From NCBI GenBank assembly GCA_002319885.1, contig DCFT01000154.1, positions 2,190 through 38,351 of the forward strand: DNA of 36,162 bases, given 5' to 3'. Of the stretch, positions 17,838 through 28,500 are shown piece after piece. Every line of letters begins with the position of its first letter. The stretch's first letter is position 1. Both the position numbers and the translations under genes were made by a program. The DNA is from Bacteroidales bacterium UBA1797 (GTDB lineage: Bacteria; Bacteroidota; Bacteroidia; Bacteroidales; VadinHA17). The notes beneath the pieces were generated by a model that was not told the DNA's origin, searched no databases, and saw only the letters and a list, made by a program, of their open reading frames with translations.

Positions 17838-19358
17838 ATGAAGAACGGAAAAACTTTACTGATGATACTCGATGGCTGGGGAATTGGAGATGGTTCAAAA
17901 GCAGATGCTATTAGTCAGGTACCTACACCAAACCTTACATACTTTAAAAATAATTTTCCTAATTCAATCCTTCATGCTTCAGGAGAAGATGTTGGACTAC
18001 CCGATGGTCAAATGGGAAATTCTGAAGTAGGACACCTCAATATCGGAGCCGGAAGAGTTATTTATCAGGATCTTGTCAAAATAAATAAGGAATGCAAAAC
18101 CGGAGCGATTAAAAAAAATAAAGTTCTGACGGATGCATTCACCTATGCCAGGGATAATAACAAACAGGTTCATTTTATGGGATTATTGTCCGATGGGGGC
18201 GTACATTCCCTTGATAAGCACCTTTATTATCTCTGCGATATGACAAAGGATTTTGGGCTAAAGAATGTTTTCATCCATGGGTTTGGTGATGGTCGCGACA
18301 CAGATCCGCGGAGCGGAATTGGTTATATGAAAGATCTTTTGTCGCATCTTAAAAACTCTGATGCGAAAGTTGCTTCATTTATCGGGAGATTTTATTCAAT
18401 GGACCGTGATAAAAGATGGGAAAGGATAAAGGAAGGTTATGATCTTATTGTGAATGGTACGGGAACCCCCACTACTGATATTCTTGACGCAATGCAGAAC
18501 TCGTATGATTCAGGAGTTACTGATGAATTCATGAAACCAGTTGTTGTTACTGATAATTCAGGTAAACCTTTAGGAACAGTAAAAGAGGGTGATGTGATAG
18601 TATTTATCAATTTCAGGAATGACAGAGCTAAGGAACTGACAATTGCACTTACCCAGAAAGATATGCCTGAATTTGGAATGAAGACCATACCGTTGTATTA
18701 CTGTACAATGACTCCCTACGATGCCACTTTTAAAGGGCTGCACATAATTTACCCGAAAGATAATGCTGAGAATACAATTGGGGAAGTTCTTGCTGCTGCT
18801 GGCAAACACCAGCTCAGGATTGCGGAGACTGAAAAATATGCACATGTAACATTCTTCTTCTCCGGGGGTCGTGAAGAAAAATTTAATAACGAGGAGAGGA
18901 TCATGGTTCCTTCTCCTAAAGTTGCGACATACGACCTGCAACCTGAAATGAGTGCTTATGCCGTTACGGAGGCAGTTATTAAAGCAATTGAAACAGAAAA
19001 GTTTGATTTCATTTGTCTGAATTTTGCAAATGGAGATATGGTAGGCCATACGGGTGTTTATGAAGCGATTAAGAAAGCTATTAAAACAGTGGATGAATGT
19101 GCTGGATCAGTCATAAAAGCGGCACGTAAAGCCGGCTATGATGTTCTTGTAATTGCAGATCATGGAAATGCAGATAAGGCATTGAATGAAGACGGATCTC
19201 CAAATACGGCTCATTCACTGAATCCTGTCCCCAGCATTCTCATTACTGATAACTATAAAAAGATAAAGGAAGGAATCCTGGCTGATGTGGCCCCAACTTT
19301 GCTTGCGATTATGGGTATTCCTATTCCTGAAGATATGACAGGGAAAGTATTAGTTTAA
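17838..19358 (+). CDS. gpmI: 2,3-bisphosphoglycerate-independent phosphoglycerate mutase
   Basis: This 506-residue cytosolic glycolytic enzyme interconverts 3- and 2-phosphoglycerate using two Mn ions and a phosphoserine. LDGWGIGDG (11-19) gives the first metal aspartate. QMGNSEVGHLNIG contains the catalytic Ser62. HGFGDGRDTDPRSG (about 150-163), NFANGDMVGHTG, and IADHGNADK supply the remaining metal and substrate ligands. The protein ends ADVAPTLLAIMGIPIPEDMTG, as in the family. All hallmark residues are present. It appears to be a stand-alone transcription unit with the terminator just upstream. Confidence 0.96.
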   Translation: MKNGKTLLMILDGWGIGDGSKADAISQVPTPNLTYFKNNFPNSILHASGEDVGLPDGQMGNSEVGHLNIGAGRVIYQDLVKINKECKTGAIKKNKVLTDAFTYARDNNKQVHFMGLLSDGGVHSLDKHLYYLCDMTKDFGLKNVFIHGFGDGRDTDPRSGIGYMKDLLSHLKNSDAKVASFIGRFYSMDRDKRWERIKEGYDLIVNGTGTPTTDILDAMQNSYDSGVTDEFMKPVVVTDNSGKPLGTVKEGDVIVFINFRNDRAKELTIALTQKDMPEFGMKTIPLYYCTMTPYDATFKGLHIIYPKDNAENTIGEVLAAAGKHQLRIAETEKYAHVTFFFSGGREEKFNNEERIMVPSPKVATYDLQPEMSAYAVTEAVIKAIETEKFDFICLNFANGDMVGHTGVYEAIKKAIKTVDECAGSVIKAARKAGYDVLVIADHGNADKALNEDGSPNTAHSLNPVPSILITDNYKKIKEGILADVAPTLLAIMGIPIPEDMTGKVLV

Positions 19359-19393
19359 TCCAGAGCCACTTTGGGCCGGTGATAAAGTCCTTT

Positions 19394-19497
19394 TTAACCA
19401 CAAAGAGCGCGAAGAAGGCTCAAAGCTCACAAAGTTAAAACAATGTATTTCAGTTCTTTGTGATCTTTGTGTAAACCTTTGAGACCTTTGTGGTTAA
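19394..19497. repeat. Palindromic CACAAAG-type spacer element
   Basis: The left arm 19394-19434 and the reverse complement of the right arm 19456-19497 both begin TTAACCACAAAG and both end TCACAAAG, with diverged middles. A 21-base centre separates them. It lies just after gpmI, in a spacer with no gene. The layout is that of a dispersed miniature repeat or an imperfect long hairpin; resemblance to CACAAAG/CACAGAG intergenic repeats in Bacteroidota is from general knowledge. Confidence 0.65.
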
Positions 19498-19545
19498 TGG
19501 ATTTCAACTTTTTAGACAACCCCTGATGGGGGGCAAAAAACAGCT

Positions 19546-20130
19546 ATGCTTCGAATCGGTAATACCATATTCAGTTTCGATATACTTGAAAAAAAATTCA
19601 GGTGCAATCTTCCGAAATGTCACGGAAATTGCTGCCTGTATGGTGATTCAGGAGCCCCTTTGAGTGCTGATGAGGCACAGATACTTGAAGAGATACGGGA
19701 TAAACTGCGGCCATACTTACGAGCGGAAGGCAATGCCGCTATAGATGAAAAAGGGACTAGTGTAACTGATTTTGAAAATGAAAAAGTAACACCGCTCATT
19801 GGCAATGAAGAATGTGCCTATACAAATAAACGGGATAATATATTCTTATGTGGTATCGAACAGGCATGGTCTGAAGGTAAGGTCTCGTTCCGAAAACCGT
19901 TATCATGTCATCTTTTTCCTGTCCGTATAAAAAATTATTCTGATTTCAGAGCTGTTAACTATGAACAGCTTGAAATTTGCTCTCCGGCTCGTGTCAGCGG
20001 TGAACGTGAGGGGATATATGTATATGAATTTCTTAAAGAACCCCTGATAAGAGCGCTGGGAGAAGAACTCTATAATGATTTATGTAAAGCAGCCAAGGAA
20101 TTAAGGAAGAATAATACATTACGGAAATAA
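19546..20130 (+). CDS. DUF3109 family cysteine-rich protein
   Basis: This 194-residue soluble protein has a cysteine pattern typical of DUF3109, a relative of YkgJ/zinc- or iron-chelating families. C20, C25, C29 and C30 form the CNLPKCHGNCC cluster. Later cysteines are in NEECAYT (about 90), FLCGIEQAW and KPLSCHLFPVRI, then LEICSPA. The cysteines and the KPLSCHLFP motif strongly suggest metal binding; no reaction is known to me. It starts at ATG 19546, with the G-rich stretch 19528-19533 about 12 bases upstream. A 4-base CCCC/GGGG stem overlaps that stretch. Confidence 0.85.
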   Translation: MLRIGNTIFSFDILEKKFRCNLPKCHGNCCLYGDSGAPLSADEAQILEEIRDKLRPYLRAEGNAAIDEKGTSVTDFENEKVTPLIGNEECAYTNKRDNIFLCGIEQAWSEGKVSFRKPLSCHLFPVRIKNYSDFRAVNYEQLEICSPARVSGEREGIYVYEFLKEPLIRALGEELYNDLCKAAKELRKNNTLRK

Positions 20131-20646
20131 GCAGCCTGCAGCCTTACCTTTTAGAACTCAAAATATTAAATTTTAGTGATTGCTTCAATTGTTGGCTTTG
20201 GCTTAAACAATAATAAATGTTTAACCATATATAAACAATATTCTTGTTTTTAAAACTGATATCATAACCAGAAAAAAAAGGTTACACTTATAACAAATCA
20301 GAAGAATTTCTAAATAACCTAAAGTGATTTTGGCCTGAATATAAAATTAATAAATCAACATGATAAAAGTCTTTAAATTGTCATTATCCCACTTATTTGA
20401 ATATATTCAATGAATCCTGGTGTTTCATAACAGGAAGAAAATCAAGTAACTAGAATTTAAGAATTATTCATGGGTGGAGATGCTGATCTGCTTATCTGTT
20501 CATGTTTTGCGACAAAATTGTATTGAATTTTTACGTCTTTATCATTCGGAGAGACAACTTAACATAAAATAAAATTGTTTGGTTTGGAGATTAAATATAG
20601 AACTCCTATATTTGGTCGTTAAATTAAAACCTAAAACTAATATCGT
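20131..20646. other. 516-base A+T-rich spacer before the first SusC gene
   Basis: I see no credible gene in this stretch. It holds the susC promoter at 20583-20614 and a 14-base perfect palindrome TTGAATATATTCAA at 20397-20410. There is also a short AAACAA/TTGTTT stem near 20233 with a weak T-run. No riboswitch or small-RNA family was recognised. Confidence 0.6.
20583..20614 (+). promoter_or_regulatory. Promoter of SusCD unit 1
   Basis: TTTG (20583-20586), exactly 20 bases, then TATATTTG (20607-20614) fits the Bacteroidota housekeeping promoter (TTTG / TAnnTTTG). The ATG follows 32 bases after the -7 box. The leader contains AACCTAAAACTAA. The same elements and spacings occur before SusCD unit 2. 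Confidence 0.8.
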
Positions 20647-23600
20647 ATGAAGAAACTAATTCTGATGATTGTTTTGTTTATGTCGTTAAGTGGGTTCACT
20701 TTATGGGCACAAACAACACTAGTTACAGGTACTGTAACCTCTTCGGTTAAGGAAGAGGGAGTTATACCTGGTGTAACAGTTGCTGTAAAAGGGACTACTT
20801 TAGGAGCCCTTACAGATGTTAATGGAAAATATTCAATTTCAGTGCCTAACGGAGCCACAACCCTTGTCTTTTCATATGTAGGTATGAAAACTCAGGAAGT
20901 TGTTATTGGTGGACGTTCGGTAGTGAATGTTGTAATGGAATCCGATGTAGTAGGTTTGAATGAAGTTGTAGTAACAGCATTGGGTATTTCAAGAGAGAAA
21001 AAAGCTCTTGGATACGCAGTTTCAGATGTTAAATCTGATCAGATCGCTTATTCACAAAACACCAACGTTATGAATTCCCTTGAAGGAAAAGTTGCCGGTG
21101 TTCGTATTAACAGCTCAACAGGAGCTGTTGGGGCTTCTTCCTTTGTTGAGATTCGTGGTTCGGCTTCATTAACCCGTAATAACCAGCCACTTTATGTTAT
21201 TGATGGAGTCCCTATCATATCTGGAGGGGGAGTCGATGGTGTTGACGGTGTAGCTCATAAAGATGCACTTGCTGACCTTAACCCCGATGATATTGATAAC
21301 ATCTCAGTACTGAAAGGTGGTGCCGCTACAGCTTTGTATGGTCTTAGAGCCGCTACAGGTGCAATAGTTATTACAACTAAAAAAGGAAAATCAGGAAAAA
21401 CTGTGGTTAATTTTGGCTCCAGTGTTACATTTGAAAAAATATCTCAGGTACCAGCTCTTCAGAATACTTATTCTCAGGGATCTGCCGGAAAATTTGCAAA
21501 GTTCGCCAGTGGATCATGGGGAGGAAGAATTGATACACTTCGTTATTCCACAAATCCTCTTGCATTTCCAGCCGATGCAGCTCATTATACTGATGCAGCA
21601 AATTATATGGAAAAATGGGATCCTAATGGATTTATTGTAAATCAATCCAGCCCTTACGCTGATCCTAATGCGCACATTAAAACATATAATCCATATGATT
21701 TCTTTCAGACAGGAATTACCTATAATAATAACTTCAGTATTTCCGGAGGTGATGATAAATCAACATTCTTTTTATCCTTAGGAAACACTTCTCAGACAGG
21801 TATTATACCCCATAACACATTTAATAAAACCAATATTAGGATATCTGCTGATCACAAGTTCAGTAAACAGGTATCTATGGGTGCAAATATTAACTATGCA
21901 TATGATGAGGGAAATAAAATTCAGCAGGGATCGAACACTTCAGGTGTTATGCTTGGTCTGGTAAGAACTCCGCCAACATTTGATAACTCATACGGATATA
22001 TATTCTCTAATGGGAAACAACGTAGTTATCGTGGAGGAACAGGTTACGACAATCCATACTGGACTGCAAATAAAAACTCATATAGGGATAAAACTAACCG
22101 TATGTTTGGTGACCTTCATGCAAGCTATGTTCCGACTGATTGGCTTAACTTCAGCTATCGTCTTGGTGTAGACTGGTTTAATTCTTATTATAAAGATTAT
22201 TTCGCAATTTATTCAAACAGTACCCCTGCAGGGAAAGTTACCGTAGCTAATTCACTTAACCGCGATATCAACTCCGACCTGTTAATGACTCTTCATAAGG
22301 CTTTTGGTGATATTGATGCTAGCTTAACACTTGGGCAAAATTTGTATTCATCATTTTATGAATCAACAACAAGCCAGGCTAATGGGCTGATATTAATTGA
22401 TTTCCCCAACATGAATAACACAACTGATAACAGAGGGTATGAAGGAACAACGCGGAAACGTACCAGTGCAGTATTTGGAGCTCTTTCCTTAAATTATAAG
22501 AGCATGATTTTTTTGGATGGGACTCTGCGTAACGAAAAATCAACAACTCTTCCGGTAGCCAATAATTCATTTTCCTATCCTTCCGCGAGTTTAGGTTTTA
22601 TTTTCACCGAATTGGGTGGACTTAAAGGGAATAAAATTCTGCCTTACGGGAAAATCAGAGCTTCTTATGCTGTAACAGCTCAGGATGCTCAGTTATATTC
22701 AACGGATAACTATTATTATGCAGGTAATTTCGCTGATGGATGGACAAGCCCCGATGGAATGCTATTTCCCTATAATGGTGTTTTAGGATATACTTATACT
22801 GACCAGCTCGGGAATAATACCCTGAAACCGGAGAAGATGAAAACATTTGAGGTAGGTACAGAATTAAAATTTCTTGATAGTCGCATCAATCTGGATCTTT
22901 CTTACTTTGTCAATCATAACCAGGATCTTCTGATGTCGGTGCCTATTGCATCTTCAACAGGATTTAGTTCAAAATATATGAATGCCGGTAAGATGTCAAC
23001 TAAAGGTATAGAACTCCAATTGGGTTTAGACATAGTGAAAGGTAACGGATTTAACTGGAATCTTGGCGTTAACTGGACAAATCCAAAGACTATGGTTGAT
23101 GAACTTGCTCCGGGAGTTGATAATCTTTTCCTCGGTGGTTTTACGGGCTCACAGATCAGGGCAGTTGCCGGGCAACCATACCGTTCAATATATGCAACAG
23201 TCTGGGCTCGTGATGACCAGGGAAATCTTATAATCAATCCTACAGGAACATATAAAGGTTATCCTGCTGCTTTAGGGGAAATGAAGTACATTGCCGATGT
23301 TCAGGAAAAATGGAGATTGGGTATCACCAACACTTTTTCATATAAAGGTATTATGCTTTCTGCAACTCTTGAAATCAAAAGAGGAGGACATATGTGGAAT
23401 GGAACGCGCGGAGCGCTTGATTACTTTGGAACCTCTGCAGCTTCTGCAGCTCGCGCCGCTACTGATGTTGTAGATTATGGAGGAGTTTATGGATATTTGA
23501 ATCCATTGGGTGAAGTAATTCACACCGATGCAGCCGGTAATGATTTATCCAGTTCAGATGCTCCTGTCTCAAATTCTCTTCAAGTAATGGAAAACGCCCA

Positions 23601-23904
23601 AAACTGGCGCCAGACTAATGGAAGTGGTTTCCAGGGCCCATCAGAATTCTATGTTGAAAAGACCGATTGGACAAGACTAAGAGAAGTTACACTTTCTTAT
23701 GAATTTCCAAAGAGCCTTCTTAACAAGATTAAGCTGCAACAACTTAGCGTATTCGTCACCGGAAGGAATCTCTGGTTAGATACTCCATATACCGGAATTG
23801 ATCCTGAAACTAGTTTGGTGGGAGCATCTAATGCTCAAGGTATGGATTACTTCAACATGCCTGGGACAAAATCCTATACCATTGGACTTAAGGTCTCTTT
23901 TTAA
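20647..23904 (+). CDS. SusC/RagA-family TonB-linked outer-membrane protein 1
   Basis: This 1085-residue TonB-dependent transporter probably forms an outer-membrane pore capped by the SusD-like lipoprotein encoded next. The signal peptide is residues 1-21 (cleavage LWA|Q). A carboxypeptidase-D-like regulatory domain (about 26-97) includes PGVTVAVKGTT and FSYVGMKTQEV. A TonB-box-like EVVVTALG (106-113) precedes the plug, which has LEGKVAGVRI, LYVIDGVPI (182-190) and NISVLKGGAATALYG (about 218-232). Here the plug reads YGLRAATGA where YGSRAANG is common. The C-terminal barrel ends KSYTIGLKVSF with the terminal aromatic typical of outer-membrane barrels. The substrate is unknown: no glycoside hydrolase, protease or sigma/anti-sigma gene is nearby. 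Confidence 0.93.
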   Translation: MKKLILMIVLFMSLSGFTLWAQTTLVTGTVTSSVKEEGVIPGVTVAVKGTTLGALTDVNGKYSISVPNGATTLVFSYVGMKTQEVVIGGRSVVNVVMESDVVGLNEVVVTALGISREKKALGYAVSDVKSDQIAYSQNTNVMNSLEGKVAGVRINSSTGAVGASSFVEIRGSASLTRNNQPLYVIDGVPIISGGGVDGVDGVAHKDALADLNPDDIDNISVLKGGAATALYGLRAATGAIVITTKKGKSGKTVVNFGSSVTFEKISQVPALQNTYSQGSAGKFAKFASGSWGGRIDTLRYSTNPLAFPADAAHYTDAANYMEKWDPNGFIVNQSSPYADPNAHIKTYNPYDFFQTGITYNNNFSISGGDDKSTFFLSLGNTSQTGIIPHNTFNKTNIRISADHKFSKQVSMGANINYAYDEGNKIQQGSNTSGVMLGLVRTPPTFDNSYGYIFSNGKQRSYRGGTGYDNPYWTANKNSYRDKTNRMFGDLHASYVPTDWLNFSYRLGVDWFNSYYKDYFAIYSNSTPAGKVTVANSLNRDINSDLLMTLHKAFGDIDASLTLGQNLYSSFYESTTSQANGLILIDFPNMNNTTDNRGYEGTTRKRTSAVFGALSLNYKSMIFLDGTLRNEKSTTLPVANNSFSYPSASLGFIFTELGGLKGNKILPYGKIRASYAVTAQDAQLYSTDNYYYAGNFADGWTSPDGMLFPYNGVLGYTYTDQLGNNTLKPEKMKTFEVGTELKFLDSRINLDLSYFVNHNQDLLMSVPIASSTGFSSKYMNAGKMSTKGIELQLGLDIVKGNGFNWNLGVNWTNPKTMVDELAPGVDNLFLGGFTGSQIRAVAGQPYRSIYATVWARDDQGNLIINPTGTYKGYPAALGEMKYIADVQEKWRLGITNTFSYKGIMLSATLEIKRGGHMWNGTRGALDYFGTSAASAARAATDVVDYGGVYGYLNPLGEVIHTDAAGNDLSSSDAPVSNSLQVMENAQNWRQTNGSGFQGPSEFYVEKTDWTRLREVTLSYEFPKSLLNKIKLQQLSVFVTGRNLWLDTPYTGIDPETSLVGASNAQGMDYFNMPGTKSYTIGLKVSF

Positions 23905-23944
23905 ATTTACGATTAGATGATATCAACAAATTAATTTTAAAAAT

Positions 23945-25318
23945 ATGAAAAATAGATATTTAAAATATTTAATCAATATTTTGCTAATGGTAGTTATTCT
24001 CACTACCTCATGTAAAAAATGGATCGATCCCAAATTAAACATTGATCCGGATAATCCAATGGATGTTTATTCCGCTCTTGTAATTCCAGCTGCCGAAGGA
24101 AACCTGGCATTCACATTTCAGGGTTTTGACTATGTAGGTGTTACTGGTATGTGGCTGCAGTATTTCGAAGGACTTGATCGTCAGGCTTATGGTATGTACA
24201 ATTATTCTCTTACTTCCGATGACTGCGATAACCTATATTCCAGTTTATATGCAGGTGTTATGGAGGATTGCCAGAAAATTATTGATAAGACTTCAATAGC
24301 TGATGCTGCCAGCCCACACATGAAGGGAATGGCTGAGGTTATGAAGGCAACTGCCCTTGGTACTGCTGTCGGATTATGGGGAAGTATTCCAAATAGCACG
24401 GCATTTGGAGGGAATGCTCAACTTAAACCTACTTTCGACGAAGAACAGACTGTTTATGCCGCAATTCAAACCTTATTGACCCAGGCAATTGCTGACTTGT
24501 CTGTTGCCGGTACCGATTATGAAGAGCAATATATGAAAGTTGCCGGGCAGGATTTGATATATGGTGGAGATTTCTCCAGTTGGATTAAAGCAGCTTACTC
24601 TTTAAAGGCCAGGTATGCATTGAGACTATCAAGACAATCAGGGTTTAGTCCCGATGATATACTTGCTGATCTTGCATTAGGTATTGACAGCAAAAACAGT
24701 GATTTCCAGCTCACCTTCGTTGGAGATGAAGCTTTTGTTAATGACAATCCTTTGTGGATATTCACTGAAGACCGTTATGGATACGCCGGTAATAATGGTA
24801 ATTTCCTTAACCTGTTGAATAGTAATAATGATCCGCGTATCAATGCTTATGACGATGGCGATCTCTTCATTGGAGGACCCGCTCTGGGATATCCCTCATC
24901 TCCGGCATTGTTTACATCTTACTTTGAAGGATTGTTTATCAAAGCAGAATGTCTGTTTGATAAAGGAGATCTGCCTGGTGCAGCCACCGCTTACAATGCT
25001 GCTGTTACTGCATCTCTTGATAAATGGGATGTTACTGATGCCGCATGGCTTGCAACCAATGCTGCAGAAACCGCCGGTACAATAACCTTAGCAAAAATTA
25101 TGAATGCAAAATATATTGCTATGTATGCACAGGGCGAAGCATGGTGTGACTATCGCAGATACCAGTTTATGTATCCGGCTCTTACTCCTCCGGCCAACAA
25201 TTCGACAAGTGGTGTTCAGCCTTCTTCGTTCCCCTATCCTACGAATGAAAAAGTTTCAAATGGAGCGAATGTACCGACCAGAGGTGGTATCACTGCAAAA
25301 TTATGGGCATTTGAATAG
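23945..25318 (+). CDS. SusD/RagB-like outer-membrane lipoprotein 1
   Basis: This 457-residue lipoprotein is predicted to sit on the cell surface and bind ligand for SusC unit 1. The lipobox LTTSC puts the lipidated cysteine at C23. The fold is suggested by the tetratricopeptide-rich SusD pattern. LIYGGDFSSWIKAAYSLKARYALRLS (about 200-225) and the GLWGSIPNSTAFGG region resemble the SusD-like families of this subtype, not the classical starch-binding SusD. The C-terminal WCDYRRYQFMYP and NEKVSNG stretches are also typical. It begins 40 bases after the SusC stop, so the two are likely one transcript ending at 25369-25399. Confidence 0.9.
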   Translation: MKNRYLKYLINILLMVVILTTSCKKWIDPKLNIDPDNPMDVYSALVIPAAEGNLAFTFQGFDYVGVTGMWLQYFEGLDRQAYGMYNYSLTSDDCDNLYSSLYAGVMEDCQKIIDKTSIADAASPHMKGMAEVMKATALGTAVGLWGSIPNSTAFGGNAQLKPTFDEEQTVYAAIQTLLTQAIADLSVAGTDYEEQYMKVAGQDLIYGGDFSSWIKAAYSLKARYALRLSRQSGFSPDDILADLALGIDSKNSDFQLTFVGDEAFVNDNPLWIFTEDRYGYAGNNGNFLNLLNSNNDPRINAYDDGDLFIGGPALGYPSSPALFTSYFEGLFIKAECLFDKGDLPGAATAYNAAVTASLDKWDVTDAAWLATNAAETAGTITLAKIMNAKYIAMYAQGEAWCDYRRYQFMYPALTPPANNSTSGVQPSSFPYPTNEKVSNGANVPTRGGITAKLWAFE

Positions 25319-25368
25319 TAGAAATTACACCTGATAAGTGTAAGTAAAATAAATTTTATTTAAAATCG

Positions 25369-25399
25369 GAGGCTGACATTATTGTGTCAGCCTCTTTTT
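25369..25399 (+). terminator. Strong hairpin terminator after SusCD unit 1
   Basis: GAGGCTGACA (25369-25378) pairs perfectly with TGTCAGCCTC (25385-25394) around a 6-base loop and is followed directly by TTTTT. This is a textbook intrinsic terminator 50 bases after the SusD stop. Confidence 0.92.
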
Positions 25400-25512
25400 C
25401 TATCTGCCTGAATTACATCAAATACTTAAGTTAGTCATTAAATATTATATCCAGATACGCATTAAATACAGACATGGTTAACACTATTAATAAAGTCAAA
25501 ATATCTTTTTTG

Positions 25513-25544
25513 TTTGGATGTAACAGCTAGAACTTTTATATTTG
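25513..25544 (+). promoter_or_regulatory. Promoter of SusCD unit 2
   Basis: TTTG (25513-25516), 20 bases, then TATATTTG (25537-25544), with the ATG 32 bases later. Boxes, spacing and leader (AACCTAAAACTAA...ATCGT) match the unit 1 promoter almost exactly. Confidence 0.82.
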
Positions 25545-25576
25545 ATAGTTAAACCATAACCTAAAACTAAAATCGT

Positions 25577-28500
25577 ATGAAGAAACTATTTCTGCTAATT
25601 GTTTTGTTTGCTTTTATAAGTGGCTACACTTTACAGGCACAAACAATAGTCATTACAGGTACGGTTACCTCTTCTGCTGAAGGAGAAGGGCCAATTCCCG
25701 GTGTAACTATTCAGGTTAAGGGTACCACTGTTGGTACTCTGACAGATCTGAATGGAAAATTCTCACTTACGACTCCTCAAAACGCAACCACTCTGGTTTT
25801 CTCCTATATCGGGATGAAAACACAGGAAATTGATATCAAGGGTCGAAAAGTAATTGATGTTGTAATGGAACCCAATATACAGGGTTTGAATGAAGTTGTT
25901 GTAACAGCACTAGGTATTTCTCGTGAGAAGAAATCTCTTGGTTACGCTGTACAGGAAGTCAATGGTGATAACATCAGCAAGACAAAGGAATCGAACTTTG
26001 TTAATTCACTCTCCGGTAAAATTTCAGGTGTACAGATTACACAGGCAAACACCATGGGCGGATCTGCAAATGTTCTTATCAGAGGTTATAAATCTCTTAT
26101 GAATAATAACCAGGCTCTCTTTGTTATTGATGGTGTTCCTATAGATAACAGTATAACCAACTCTACGACCCAGGTTGATGGTGGAGGCGGTTATGACTAT
26201 GGTAATGCAGCATCTGATATTAACTCTGATGACATCGAATCAATGTCTGTTCTCAAGGGTGCAGCTGCTACCGCACTCTATGGTTCACGTGCTGCAAACG
26301 GCGTTATTCTGGTGACAACGAAGAAAGGAACTGCAAAGAAAGGTATTGGTGTAACATTTTCCGGAGGCACTACTTTCAGTAAAATAGATAAATCAACTCT
26401 TCCGAAGATCCAAAAGGAATACGGCGGTGGATATGGCCAGTACTATGATGATCCCACAGGATACTTCTGGTATGCCGACCTCGATGGTGATGGAACGAAC
26501 GATCTGATTGTTCCTACTTCCGAGGATGCTTCATGGGGAGCAAAATTTGACCCGAACCTGATGGTTTTTGACTGGAAGAGCTTTGAACCGACGGATACAA
26601 AGCATTATCTTAAAAAAACTCCATGGGTTGCTGCAAAACATGATCTCAGAGACTTCTTTGAAACTGGAATTAAACAGAATTACAATATAGCTTTTGACGG
26701 TGGGAATGATAAAGGAACCTACAGGTTCTCTTATACCAACCTGGATGAAAAAGGAATCCTGCCCAATAGTAAACTTAAAAAGAACACCTTCAATTTTGCA
26801 GGGAGTTACAAATTCAGCGAAAAGTTATCAATGGAATCTAATATTACCTATGTAAATGATGATAACAAAGGTCGTTATGGTACAGGATATGACCCTGGAA
26901 ACCCAATGCAATCAATTGGCCAATGGTTTCAGTCAAATGTTGATATCGACGACCTGAAAGCCTACTGGATTACACCTGACCGCAGACAGAGAACCTGGAA
27001 CTATAAATCATGGGATGACCTTGCAATACCTGCATATCACAATAACATCTATTGGACAAGGTACATGAACTATGAGAATGATGGCAGGGACAGATTCTTT
27101 GGATATGCATTACTTCATTATAAACTCACCCCATGGCTTACAATTGATGGCCGTGCATCAACTGATACCTATTCAGAATATCAGGAAGAACGCGTAGCAG
27201 TTTATAGCAATCAGACATCCAATTATAACAAATTCCTGAGAAATTTCAATGAGACCAACTTTGACCTGATGGCAAAATTCAACAAGACATTTGATAATTT
27301 TTCCATCAACGGACTTCTGGGTGCTACAAGAAGAAGAACCACTTCAAAATCAACATATGGCTCAACGATTGGCGGATTGCTTGTTCCTGAAGTTTATAAC
27401 CTTATGAACTCTCAATCTCCCATACAGACTTCAGAAACAGAACGTTTGTCAGGTGTTAACAGTGCTTATGGCAGCGTTTCCCTGGGATATAGGAACATGC
27501 TTTTTGTTGATATCACAGGCCGTAATGATGTTTCTTCAACACTTCCGACAAAAACCAATAGTTATTTTTACCCGTCAATATCCGGAAGCTTCCTTTTTTC
27601 AGAACTCGCGGGACTGAAAAATTTAAAATCAATATCATTACTGAAGTTGAGACTCAATTATGCTGAGGTTGGTAATGATGCCCCTGTTTATAGTCTGAAT
27701 TCAACATATGTTCAGAATGCCAACTGGGGTACACGGGGGATGTTTACGAACAATACAACATTAATGAATGCCAATCTGAAACCTGAAAGGACAAAAAGTC
27801 TGGAAGGTGGTATTGAAGCTAAATTCCTGGATGACAGATTCGGATTTGACCTTTCGGTGTACAAGACAAACTCAATTGACCAGATCATGCCTGTAAATAT
27901 TTCACCTTCATCAGGTTACACCAGAAGATATGTAAACTCGGGTGAAATTGAAAACAGAGGTATTGAGCTCGCAGTGAATGCAACAGTTGTTAAATCAACC
28001 GACTTTACATGGGATTTGCAGGTAAACTGGTTCAAGAACAATAATAAGGTGCTCAGCCTTTATGAAGGAGTTGACAATATTCTTCTGAATTCAGCATGGG
28101 ATATCAGCACGAACATTGTAAAAGGTATGTCCTACGGCCAGTTCCGCGGATATGATTTTGTCTATACAAATGGTAAAAGGACTGTTGGCAGTGATGGTTA
28201 TTACTTGTTTGGGGACAAATCTGATGCACTTTTAGGTAATACATTGCCAGACTGGAATTCAGGGATTACATCAGTTTTTAGGTACAAGGGATTTTCTTTA
28301 TCATTTCTTATTGATATATCAAAGGGTGGTCACATATATTCTGTCGATAACAAGTATGGCCTTGCTACCGGTCTTTATGCTGAAACTGCCGGTTTGAATG
28401 CAAAAGGAAATCCTAAACGTGATCCTGTTACTGATGGACCTGATAGTGGCGGTATGATATATGATGATGCAGTGTATGAAGATGGCAGTAAAAATAAAAC

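Noticed and set aside
18570..19049. 159-codon minus-strand open frame opposite gpmI
   Set aside because: The plus strand carries all gpmI catalytic motifs through this stretch; the reverse frame has no family features.
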